This document shows positions 16,177 to 23,681 of a stretch of 24,156 nt of DNA, one piece after another. The notes beneath the pieces are model-generated. The model did no database searches. It had not been told where the DNA came from and worked only from the letters and a program-made list of their open reading frames with translations. The DNA is taken from the NCBI GenBank assembly GCA_000438015.1, contig FR901584.1:38016-62171 (forward strand). Direction: 5' to 3'. The stretch comes from Coraliomargarita sp. CAG:312 (lineage in GTDB: Bacteria > Verrucomicrobiota > Verrucomicrobiia > Opitutales > Intestinicryptomonadaceae). The position numbers and the translations under genes are program-made. How positions within the stretch are numbered: position 1 is the first letter of the stretch; every line of letters starts with the position of its first letter.

Positions 16177-17751
16177 CTATTGTATTATCAGAGATTTCCC
16201 GGTCATTTCTGCGGGAGGTTTGAGTCCCATTAGCTGAAGCACCGTCGGGGCTATATCTCCAAGATTTCCGCCTTGGCGCAATTTTAGCCCCTCCATGCCT
16301 TTCCCGTATATTATAACTTCAACGGGATTCATTGTGTGGCGGGTATGGGGTTCGTTTATTGACGGCTCAAAGAGTTGGTCGCTGTTTCCGTGGTCGGCGG
16401 TTATAACCATTACGGCTCCGGTTTTATCCGCGGCCTCGGCGATTTTTTTGACGCCAGCATCCACAGCTTCTATCGCTTTTACTGCGGCTTCCAAGTTTCC
16501 GGTATGGCCTACCATGTCTCCGTTTGCGAAGTTTACAACAATTAAGGCGTACTTGTTTTCAAGCACGGCTTTCGCGACGGCGTCGGCGACTCCAGGTTCG
16601 CTCATCTCGGGCTTTTGGTCGTAAGTCTGAACGTCGCGGGGAGAGTCTATCAATATTCTGTCTTCTCCGCGGAAAGGTTCTTCCCGGTAGTCGTTAAAGA
16701 AGAACGTCACGTGTGCGAATTTTTCTGTTTCGGCGCAGCGCAATTGCGCCAATCCTTTTGAACTTATGTATTCGCCCAAAATATTCACCATCTTTGGAGG
16801 CTTGGGGAATAAAACATTGGGGCAAAGCCCTGTTTTATATTCTGTCATTGTGACAAAATAAACTTTGGGGCGGACAGTTCTATTAAAGCCATCAAAATCA
16901 TCGTCTATAAAGGCGCTTGTCATTTCGCGCGGGCGGTCTCCGCGGAAGTTGAAGAATATTACTGCATCGCCGTCTTTTACACGCCCGATGGGTTTGCCGT
17001 CCTCAACTATCCATGTCGGGACTATAAATTCGTCTCCCTGCATATTGTCTTGGGCGGGGTTGTCGTAATAATTTTTGAAAGCTTCTTCGGCGCTGGAAAC
17101 TTCAGCTTCTGCTTTTACTCCGACTAGGCAATCGTAGGCTTTTTGGACTCTATCCCATCTTTTGTCTCTGTCCATAGCCCAAAATCTGCCTATTACGGAG
17201 GCTACTTTGCCAACGCCGTATTCTTTCATCTTGGATTCGACTTCTTTTATAAATCCCAACCCGCTTGTCGGCGGAGTATCGCGTCCGTCTGTAAAGGCGT
17301 GCAAGTAAACCTTTTCATACTTCTTATCCGCGCAAAGCTTCAGCAGATTGTACAGATGTCTGAGCATTGAGTGGACTCCGGCGTCGCTACAAAGCCCGAA
17401 GAGGTGCAGGGAACCGCCTTCATCCATTGTTTTAAACACCTGTTGAAGAACGGGGCTTTCCAATATGGAGCCGGTTTGGAACCCTTTGTCTATGCGCACT
17501 ATTTCTTGGTCTACAACGCGGCCGGCGCCAATATTTTGATGCCCGACTTCGCTATTTCCCATAATGCCTTCGGGAAGGCCTACTGCGAGCCCGCACGCGG
17601 CAATTTCGGTTCTGGGCCAGTGGGCTGCCAAATTTTTGCAGAATGGCGCGTTTGCCAATTTTATTGCGTTATATTTATCAAGCGACGGATCGTGGTTTTC
17701 TCCCCATCCGTCTCTTATTACCAGTATAGCAGGTCTTCTTATTCCGTTCAT
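16177..17751 (-). CDS. gpmI: 2,3-bisphosphoglycerate-independent phosphoglycerate mutase
   Basis: From the ATG at 17751 the enzyme has 524 residues, the usual iPGM length (about 510-550). It starts with the alkaline-phosphatase-fold metal motif LVIRDGWGENHD (Asp14). The phosphoserine nucleophile is Ser67 in GIMGNSEVGHQNIGAGR. HAFTDGRDTPP, the substrate-binding GRFWAMDRDKRWDR, the FRGDR motif, the C-terminal GHTGNLEAAVKAIEAVD and ITADHGNSD complete the Mn-binding set. It interconverts 3- and 2-phosphoglycerate in the cytoplasm. A longer reading from 17835 would add 28 basic/hydrophobic residues without family support, so I use 17751; no Shine-Dalgarno is clear at either. A terminator follows at once. 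It is divergent from the small ribosomal protein gene. Confidence 0.96.
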   Translation of the reverse strand: MNGIRRPAILVIRDGWGENHDPSLDKYNAIKLANAPFCKNLAAHWPRTEIAACGLAVGLPEGIMGNSEVGHQNIGAGRVVDQEIVRIDKGFQTGSILESPVLQQVFKTMDEGGSLHLFGLCSDAGVHSMLRHLYNLLKLCADKKYEKVYLHAFTDGRDTPPTSGLGFIKEVESKMKEYGVGKVASVIGRFWAMDRDKRWDRVQKAYDCLVGVKAEAEVSSAEEAFKNYYDNPAQDNMQGDEFIVPTWIVEDGKPIGRVKDGDAVIFFNFRGDRPREMTSAFIDDDFDGFNRTVRPKVYFVTMTEYKTGLCPNVLFPKPPKMVNILGEYISSKGLAQLRCAETEKFAHVTFFFNDYREEPFRGEDRILIDSPRDVQTYDQKPEMSEPGVADAVAKAVLENKYALIVVNFANGDMVGHTGNLEAAVKAIEAVDAGVKKIAEAADKTGAVMVITADHGNSDQLFEPSINEPHTRHTMNPVEVIIYGKGMEGLKLRQGGNLGDIAPTVLQLMGLKPPAEMTGKSLIIQ

Positions 17752-18067
17752 AATATTAAAATTCAGTTTTATGCGGTTTTGCCCCGCATATTTTAACCAG
17801 ACAAGAAAAGCCTTTCCGCGAATTATCGCAACCATTTTTTTGTCTGTTGAAATAAATCGGGCCGGTGCCGGCAGTGTTTTTCACAACTTCGGAAATTTTA
17901 TCAAAAAAAGCTTTACAAGACAAAAAAATGTACGAATATGCATAGCTTCATAATCGAGAAAATGCATTTCCCAAATGTTCGATTTTTGCGAATATGTGAA
18001 AATCAGGCAACGCTAAAACTCGACAACAAACTTTAAAATCAACGATATAAAAATTGAAAGGACTACA
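17752..18067. promoter_or_regulatory. divergent intergenic region gpmI / bS22-like gene
   Basis: These 316 nt hold no convincing protein gene. They should contain the gpmI promoter (leftward) and that of the small ribosomal protein gene. Near the right end TCGACA (18020-18025) and GATATA (18044-18049) are spaced 18 bp, but this would leave a leader of only about 12 nt. TTTACA at 17912-17917 is another -35-like hexamer. The Shine-Dalgarno AAAGGA (18057-18062 region) precedes the GTG start by about six bases. No RNA gene recognised. Confidence 0.35.
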
Positions 18068-18169
18068 GTGGCAAATCTGAAAAAGAAAAGAAGACTGAAG
18101 ATGAACAAGCATAAGCGCTCAAAACGCGCCAAAGCTAATCGTCATAAGAAGCGCATTTGGGGCTGCTAA
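18068..18169 (+). CDS. 33-residue basic ribosomal protein, AURKAIP1/COX24 (bS22/mS38) type
   Basis: A GTG-initiated frame encodes 33 residues, more than half Lys/Arg/His. It starts MANLKKKRRLKMNKHKR and continues with SKRAKANRHKKR before IWGC. The pattern L-K-K-R-R-x-K-M-x-K-H-K-x-x-K-R is that of the COX24/AURKAIP1 C-terminal domain, found in mitochondrial mS38 and in the 33-residue mycobacterial small-subunit protein bS22. It is therefore probably a small-subunit ribosomal protein bound near the decoding region; this role is by family. Support for expression: AAAGGA about six bases before the GTG, codons ending exactly at TAA, and a strong terminator 15 nt downstream, making it a monocistronic gene. 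It is easily missed because of size and the GTG start. Confidence 0.88.
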   Translation: MANLKKKRRLKMNKHKRSKRAKANRHKKRIWGC

Positions 18170-18183
18170 AGTTGTAATTTTTG

Positions 18184-18220
18184 AAAAGGGCATGCGAAAA
18201 AGATATCCGCATGCCCTTTT
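18184..18220 (+). terminator. rho-independent terminator of the bS22-like gene
   Basis: AAAAGGGCATGCG (18184-18196) pairs perfectly over 13 bp with CGCATGCCCTTTT (18208-18220) around an 11-nt loop, followed by a T-rich tract (AGTTTTACGTTTTATTTT). It lies 15 nt after the stop and isolates this gene from the alpha-galactosidase-like gene downstream. Confidence 0.93.
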
Positions 18221-18274
18221 AGTTTTACGTTTTATTTTATTGCCGCCCGCGTAAAAATTTCATAGCGTTAGAAA

Positions 18275-20476
18275 ATGGCGGGAAGAAAATTGTTTTCATT
18301 GTTGCTGGTTTTTTTATGCCTTCCGGTGTCCGTTTTTGCTAAATGGAACATCGATTTCAAAGAGAATTCCGGTATTTTATCTTTAAAATTCGGCGAAGTG
18401 ACTGTTAGCGGAAAGCTTTCATTCGTGGCGGAAGGCAAGAAATGGGAAATAGCAAACTCGAGGGACGGGGTTGGCAATCGGCTTTGCATAGTCGATAATT
18501 CGGGAGACGTCCAGGGATACATAGTTTTTCCGTCAAATTGCCCCGATAGTTTAAAAATTCTTTTTTACCACAGAACAGCCCAAGCCTACAAAGGCAAATT
18601 ATCGTTTGACGGCGAAATAATATTTGCGGGGAAACTATCGGAAAAATCCGCGTATGCGTGCCGTACGCGGCCGTCAAAGTCTGAACGGGTATTGGGCCTA
18701 AATCTAAATTCCGCAGATTCTCTTCTAAACGACTCCATTTTCTTGCCCGATTCGGATTCTCTTCTAAGAATAGGCGCGGCAAATCTCGCTATAAGAACCA
18801 TTAGCTCGTCAAAATACAATTTTTCCGCAAGCGGACGCATTGACGATGCTTCGGAAAGTTGTTTTGAGTTTTCATTTATCGAAAACTACTTCAAAAGTAG
18901 CTATGTCCCGTACTACCGCCATTTAGACCGGAGTAAAATGCCTGCCACTCCGAGCGGATGGATGTCTTGGAACACTTACTTTGACACGGCTACCGCTGAT
19001 GACAATCTATCCGAGGCAAAAATTGGGCGGAAATATCTGCAGCCATTTGGATGTGAAATTTGGTCTATTGAATCATGGCAGGGAAATTCCGACAAATTGC
19101 CTGTCAGCGGATTCCACAATATAAATTTGGAAACAAATGTTCGTCAGTTTCCGGATGGAATGAAAAAACTGGCGCAAGATATCCGAGCGCTCGGATTCAA
19201 GCCTGGGATATGGATGGCGCCTTTCGGAACAGGGAACGAAGATTTCTACAAAGCGCATAAGTCATGGTTTCTGCACGATGTCCAAGGCAATCCTATCTCT
19301 TCATGGAACGGAAAATATACCCTAGACCCCACGGTTCCCGAAGCCCGAGAACATTTAAGAAAAATATTTGAAATTGCATCTAAAGAATGGGGATACGAGT
19401 TCTTTAAGATCGACGGAATGTCGGGCCGCAACAAGAGCTACTGCGCGCACCTTTATGAAAGGCCGGAAATCCGCGAAAGGTTTAAGCATCCAGATTGCCC
19501 GAATCCTTTTGAGTTGTGCGTAGAGGCATTCAGAGATGGAATCGGCGACGACGCTGTTTTCTTGGCGTGCCAAGGCCATACAAGCGGCCCAGAGGCGAAA
19601 TATGCCCAACTTTCGCGAACCGGAGCCGACATAGTCCATCCGAACCAACCCGTAAGATGGCAAAATGTAAAATTGCAGGGCAGGTGTACCATAAACCAGA
19701 TATTTACCCATAACATCGCAATGGTTGCCGATCCGGATACTCTTTTAGTAAAAGACCTTCCCCCCGCTGAGGCTAGAACTACCGCCACAATAGTTGCATT
19801 GCCGGGGCAACTTACATTTTTTGGGGACAAACTTGCCGGACTTAGCCAGTCGCAAATGAAAATTCTCCAGCAGACTTTGCCGCCGGCAATTGTTCGGCCC
19901 GCGAGTCTGTACCCCTATTTTTCAATGCTGCCGATATGGAATCTTTCCGCGCGCCACCCTATTCTAGGAGGCTATAATGTAATTGCGTTTATAAATTGGG
20001 AAGACGATGAGCGTGAAATCGCCGTGTCGGCGGAAGAGCTTGGAATAGACGGCGCGAAAAAATATTTGGGATTTGAGTTTTGGACGCAAAAACCATTGGG
20101 GATAGTCGATGCTTCAAATATATCCCAAACCGTTCCGGCGCACGATACGCGACTTCTTGTTCTCGTCCCATTAAAAAGCGGAATCCCACAGCTTATCGGA
20201 AGCGACCGACATATAAGCAACTCATTCGGAGAAATAAAAAGCTGCGTTTACGACGACGCGTCAAAAGTCTTATCGCTGGAAGTGGAGGCTGTTGCGGGGT
20301 TCCCTATGTCGCTGTGGTTTAATATTCCGGAAGGAATGGAATTAGAGTCTTGCTTTTGCGGAGACGAAATCAAATGCGAAACCAGCGTTGACGGGCGGAC
20401 GCTTAAAACAACGTTTGTAAAATCTCCAGAATCTAAGGATGGAGGATGCGTCTTCGTTAGCTTAAAGTTTCGGTAG
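18275..20476 (+). CDS. secreted alpha-galactosidase-like glycosidase (GH36/GH27 clan D)
   Basis: The 733-residue protein has a signal peptide (MAGRKLFSLLLVFLCLPVSVFA). A long N-terminal beta-sandwich runs to about residue 220. The (beta/alpha)8 barrel opens with TPSGWMSWNTYFD. KPGIWMAPFG and YEFFKIDGM mark the barrel; Asp380 in KIDGM is the expected nucleophile. LSRTGADIV has the R-x-x-x-D arrangement, making Asp452 the likely acid/base. A C-terminal beta domain follows. This organisation is that of clan GH-D melibiase-type enzymes, which remove terminal alpha-galactose (or alpha-N-acetylgalactosamine) from oligosaccharides. Extracytoplasmic action agrees with the neighbouring secreted sulfatase and GH106-like enzyme. 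No Shine-Dalgarno is evident; GTTAGAAA precedes the ATG. Substrate specificity within the clan is unresolved. Confidence 0.85.
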   Translation: MAGRKLFSLLLVFLCLPVSVFAKWNIDFKENSGILSLKFGEVTVSGKLSFVAEGKKWEIANSRDGVGNRLCIVDNSGDVQGYIVFPSNCPDSLKILFYHRTAQAYKGKLSFDGEIIFAGKLSEKSAYACRTRPSKSERVLGLNLNSADSLLNDSIFLPDSDSLLRIGAANLAIRTISSSKYNFSASGRIDDASESCFEFSFIENYFKSSYVPYYRHLDRSKMPATPSGWMSWNTYFDTATADDNLSEAKIGRKYLQPFGCEIWSIESWQGNSDKLPVSGFHNINLETNVRQFPDGMKKLAQDIRALGFKPGIWMAPFGTGNEDFYKAHKSWFLHDVQGNPISSWNGKYTLDPTVPEAREHLRKIFEIASKEWGYEFFKIDGMSGRNKSYCAHLYERPEIRERFKHPDCPNPFELCVEAFRDGIGDDAVFLACQGHTSGPEAKYAQLSRTGADIVHPNQPVRWQNVKLQGRCTINQIFTHNIAMVADPDTLLVKDLPPAEARTTATIVALPGQLTFFGDKLAGLSQSQMKILQQTLPPAIVRPASLYPYFSMLPIWNLSARHPILGGYNVIAFINWEDDEREIAVSAEELGIDGAKKYLGFEFWTQKPLGIVDASNISQTVPAHDTRLLVLVPLKSGIPQLIGSDRHISNSFGEIKSCVYDDASKVLSLEVEAVAGFPMSLWFNIPEGMELESCFCGDEIKCETSVDGRTLKTTFVKSPESKDGGCVFVSLKFR

Positions 20477-20525
20477 GAATGGTGCGAATGGCGGGATAAA
20501 CTTGTTAGCACTAAAAAAATGACAG

Positions 20526-20583
20526 GGAAGGATACAAAGAGGGTTTTTTGGCAAAAAAGATTTGCACAAAATTTAATCCTTCC
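20526..20583. repeat. 8-bp inverted repeat in leader of first metallophosphoesterase
   Basis: GGAAGGAT (20526-20533) and ATCCTTCC (20576-20583) are exact reverse complements separated by 42 nt. The loop itself contains a TTTTTT-GGC-AAAAAA mini-hairpin. The element ends 13 nt before the ATG at 20597. It may be a leader structure or an operator pair; significance is uncertain. Confidence 0.4.
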
Positions 20584-20596
20584 ATAGTATTTTACC

Positions 20597-21781
20597 ATGA
20601 AAAAATTTGCATGTTTCATTGGATTGCTCTGCTTTTCTTTGATTCTGTTTTCCCAGGATCAAATTAAAATCACGCACGGGCCATATTTGCACAATGTCGG
20701 AGAAACTTCGGCGACAATTGTGTGGACTACAAATAAGCCTGCAGTATCCTGGGTAGAAATCGCTCCAGACGACGGCACGCATTTCTATGCAAAAGAGCGC
20801 GAAAAATTCTTCGATTCTCCGCTGGGCAAAAAACAAATAACAAAACTCCACCGCATTACCGCGGACAATCTTTCCCCGGCTACAACATACAACTTCAGGG
20901 TTTTTTCGCGCGAAGTATTAAAGCGCGGCGACAATAACCAAACTCTATACGGAAATGTAGCCTCATCAGCCGTATATAAAGTTGAGCCTCTTAAATTCAA
21001 GACTTTGGACACCTCTAAAAAAGAGATAAAGTTTTCCGTTGTAAACGATATCCATGCCGATTATAAAAAACTAGAATCGCTTCTAAAACAAGCCCCAAAA
21101 GATGCGGATTTTCTGGTTCTAAACGGAGATATGGTAAGCCAAATGGAGTCGGAAGACCAAATCATGAAAGGTTTTTTAGACACTCTAGTGCAGTATACCA
21201 AGAGTTCGATGCCTTTGTTTTATGCGCGCGGAAACCACGAGTCGCGCGGCAATTTTTCAGAGGAATTTATCGCTTATTTTCCGACTCCCACAGGCAAGCC
21301 GTATTATACTTTTAGGCAGGGCAAAGTGTTTTTCATTGTTCTCGACGGCGGCGAAGACAAGCCAGACAGCGACATTGAATATTTTGATACCGCAAACTTC
21401 GACAAATACCGAAGCGACCAGGCAAAATGGCTGCAATCCGTAATAGAATCAGACGAATATAAGGGCGCTTCAGCGAGGATTGTCATAACCCATATTCCTC
21501 CTGCTTGGGGAAGTTGGCACGGGTCTGTGGATTTCAAAAAGAAATTTGCACCGGTATTAAACGGCGCAAACGTCGATGTCATTTTGAGCGGGCATCTTCA
21601 CAAGCACGAATTCTATCCGGCTTCAAGCTCGGGATTTGAAGCTCCGAACGTCGTAAATTCCAACTCGGACATAATGAATGTCTGCGTAGACTCAGAAGAA
21701 ATAAAAATAGACTTTGTCGGCGCCGACGGGAAACCATCGCATCCCGGCAAAACGTTTAGGCTAAATTCCGCAAAAGAATAA
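20597..21781 (+). CDS. secreted metallophosphoesterase with purple-acid-phosphatase-like N-domain
   Basis: The 394-residue protein starts with a signal peptide (MKKFACFIGLLCFSLILFSQD). An N-terminal fibronectin-III-like domain of the purple acid phosphatase type spans about residues 25-140 (ITHGPYLHNVGETSATIVWTT ... LSPATTYNFRV). The catalytic domain shows every calcineurin-like metal motif: NDIH (Asp151, His153), NGD (Asp178), GNHE (Asn213, His214), THIPP (His299) and GHLH (His333, His335). It should hydrolyse phosphomonoesters or diesters outside the cytoplasm with a dinuclear metal centre. The Tyr ligand that gives plant-type purple enzymes their colour is not in the usual GDxxY position here (NGDMVS). 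Its close paralogue begins 13 nt after the stop, so the two form a bicistronic unit. Confidence 0.9.
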   Translation: MKKFACFIGLLCFSLILFSQDQIKITHGPYLHNVGETSATIVWTTNKPAVSWVEIAPDDGTHFYAKEREKFFDSPLGKKQITKLHRITADNLSPATTYNFRVFSREVLKRGDNNQTLYGNVASSAVYKVEPLKFKTLDTSKKEIKFSVVNDIHADYKKLESLLKQAPKDADFLVLNGDMVSQMESEDQIMKGFLDTLVQYTKSSMPLFYARGNHESRGNFSEEFIAYFPTPTGKPYYTFRQGKVFFIVLDGGEDKPDSDIEYFDTANFDKYRSDQAKWLQSVIESDEYKGASARIVITHIPPAWGSWHGSVDFKKKFAPVLNGANVDVILSGHLHKHEFYPASSSGFEAPNVVNSNSDIMNVCVDSEEIKIDFVGADGKPSHPGKTFRLNSAKE

Positions 21782-21794
21782 GCCTTTGTAAATT

Positions 21795-23066
21795 ATGGCT
21801 TATAATATGGATAGAAAAACATTTTTTAAGGTATTTGCGGTTTTACTTGCAAACACAGGCATAACCCCGGCTTTTGCGGCAAACCTAAATGTTGAAAATA
21901 ACGCCTCCCTAAAAATATCCGAAGGCCCGTATTTGCTGTCTATGGACGGCGGCAAGGTTTGCGTAGTTTTTATGACGAACAAAAGGGCGGTTGCTTCAGT
22001 TGAGGTTTTTTCTCCGGACGACAAGAACTTTTCACAAAACAAAATTTTTTTCGATTCTTCGCCAACAGGCAGAAAACATATTGGAACGCTTCATGCCGTG
22101 TGGTTGGAGAATCTTGCAGCAGGGAATACTTACTCCTACAAAATAGAGGTAAAAGAGGTCTTGGAGTACTGGGAAACATATAAAGGTGCTAAATACGGCG
22201 CTACTAAATTCGGCGATATTCTGAAATGTGATACATATCCAAATGGTTCGAATCCGTTGATATTTAAAACGCCGTCAGATAAAAACCCGGAAATGTCGTT
22301 TATAGTCATAAACGACATACATCAAACCCCAAAAACCGTCCAACAATTGTTGCAGCCAAAAAATTTGTCTAACGCCGATTTTATTCTCTTAAATGGCGAT
22401 ATGGTAAATACTTTTCAAAATGAAGAGTTAATATTTAAGGGATTTATGAGAGCGGTTTCGGATGCAGCTCATGGCAATATTCCAATATTTTACGCTCGCG
22501 GAAACCACGAATGCCGGGGAAAGTATTCCGAGGCTTTTTTAGATTATTTTCCGACTAAAACGGGGAAGCCGTATTACGCCTTTATGCGCGCCGGCACGTT
22601 TTTTCTGGTTCTAGATATGGGAGAAGATAAACCCGACAGTTCAGCTGAATGTGGAGGGATCACGGATTTTGACAGCTACCAAAAGGAGGAATCTAATTGG
22701 CTCGAAAAAATTGTGGCGTCGAAAGAATTTAAAACAGCAAAACGGCGAATAGCGATTTCGCACATTCCGCCGTTTGAGCTTGGAGAAAGCCCGTACAATC
22801 GCGCTATAGGAAATCGGTTCAGAAAAATTTTGGATAAAGCCAATTTAAATTTAATGATATGCGCGCATTGGCATGAGCGTTTTGTCGTAAAATCCGGCGA
22901 GCGTTTTCCAAAGTCAAAATTGGATATAAAAGTAAAATACCCAATTATAATAAACGGCAAAAAAGACGCGCTAAAAGTAAAGATAGACGATTCTTCATTA
23001 AGCTTCGCGTTTATAAATGAAAAAGGCGGCTACACGGAATGGGTGGATTTAAACAAGTTGAAGTGA
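21795..23066 (+). CDS. second tandem metallophosphoesterase with PAP-like N-domain
   Basis: The 423-residue product is a paralogue of the protein encoded just upstream, sharing the order of domains and long segments such as FYARGNHE, YFPT.TGKPYY and GEDKPDS. Its N-terminus (MDRKTFFKVFAVLLANTGITPAFA) is an export signal with a weakly Tat-like DRKTFFK rather than a clear RR pair. The ATG at 21795 or the in-frame ATG at 21807 may be the start. Metal motifs are NDIH (Asp174, His176), NGD, GNHE, SHIPP and CAHWH (His358, His360). Gly of the usual GHxH is replaced by Ala357 while both histidines remain, so activity is likely kept. An insertion of about ten residues (YKGAKYGATKF region) distinguishes it from the first copy. 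It is probably translated from the same mRNA. Confidence 0.9.
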   Translation: MAYNMDRKTFFKVFAVLLANTGITPAFAANLNVENNASLKISEGPYLLSMDGGKVCVVFMTNKRAVASVEVFSPDDKNFSQNKIFFDSSPTGRKHIGTLHAVWLENLAAGNTYSYKIEVKEVLEYWETYKGAKYGATKFGDILKCDTYPNGSNPLIFKTPSDKNPEMSFIVINDIHQTPKTVQQLLQPKNLSNADFILLNGDMVNTFQNEELIFKGFMRAVSDAAHGNIPIFYARGNHECRGKYSEAFLDYFPTKTGKPYYAFMRAGTFFLVLDMGEDKPDSSAECGGITDFDSYQKEESNWLEKIVASKEFKTAKRRIAISHIPPFELGESPYNRAIGNRFRKILDKANLNLMICAHWHERFVVKSGERFPKSKLDIKVKYPIIINGKKDALKVKIDDSSLSFAFINEKGGYTEWVDLNKLK

Positions 23067-23601
23067 GAAAGAATATAAACACGCGATTTTCGCACAATAT
23101 GTATTATGTCTAATTATATGAATGTTCTCGAAACTACCTATTTCTATTTTAGTATTTTTGAGTCGCTATTTACTGATTGATATGCACTAACGGAAATTAT
23201 CCTAAGGTAAAAATATCCGATTAGACGTTTACAATATTGTGCAGAAAAAACCCTATTTTTGGCAAAAATAACCTTCTCAGGAACCCGAATTTACCAAATT
23301 CTGACAAGTTCTTGAAAAAATCCGCATTAAAAACAGCAACTTACGAAAATTTGTATGCCACATTTTGCCAATTTGTGTCGGATTCGATAAAATTCGCAAC
23401 TTTTGTACAGTTCCACACGCATTTTAACGCCTATCGGCTGTTCTTGTATACTGGATCCGTCTTGTATAGGCATTTAAGACGCCTGTCTCTAGGAGATTAT
23501 GCGCGCTATAAAAGATTTGTTCGCACTTTTGGTGTGGTTCGCGTCTTTTACATACGGGATTTGCTTAATATTCGAACAGAACTATTCATGCTACCTAAGT
23601 A
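23067..23601. other. 535-nt gene-poor intergenic region
   Basis: No conserved gene is recognisable between the second phosphoesterase and the repeat protein. There is no convincing terminator after either converging gene; GCGATTTTCGC near 23082-23092 is only a 4-bp stem. A direct repeat CTTGTATA occurs near 23443 and at 23461. TTAACG (23424-23429) and TATACT (23447-23452) are spaced 17 bp, a plausible sigma70-type promoter reading right toward a small frame at 23499. Confidence 0.5.
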
Positions 23602-23681
23602 TTACTTTCTTTTACTATGGATTAAGCACTGTTTCAACCAATTTTGGGCAGCAACATTCCCTTGCTCCGCAAAGGGTTTAA
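23499..23681 (+). CDS. possible small hydrophobic protein (doubtful)
   Basis: A 60-residue frame begins ATG at 23499 behind AGGAG (23491-23495, spacing three bases, short). A TTAACG-17-TATACT promoter-like pair lies about 50 nt upstream. The translation has two hydrophobic segments (LFALLVWFASFTYGICLIF and CYLSITFFYYGLSTVS), as in small membrane proteins. Its last 80 nt run antisense to the 3' end of the repeat-protein gene, which speaks against it. I recognise no family. Confidence 0.2.
   Translation: MRAIKDLFALLVWFASFTYGICLIFEQNYSCYLSITFFYYGLSTVSTNFGQQHSLAPQRV

Noticed and set aside
17752..17835. 28-residue N-terminal extension of phosphoglycerate mutase
   Set aside because: Family members begin a few residues before the LxIxDGWG motif; the extension is basic/hydrophobic without support.
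17371..17953. overlapping + strand frames opposite gpmI
   Set aside because: The gpmI reading carries all catalytic motifs; these frames show none.
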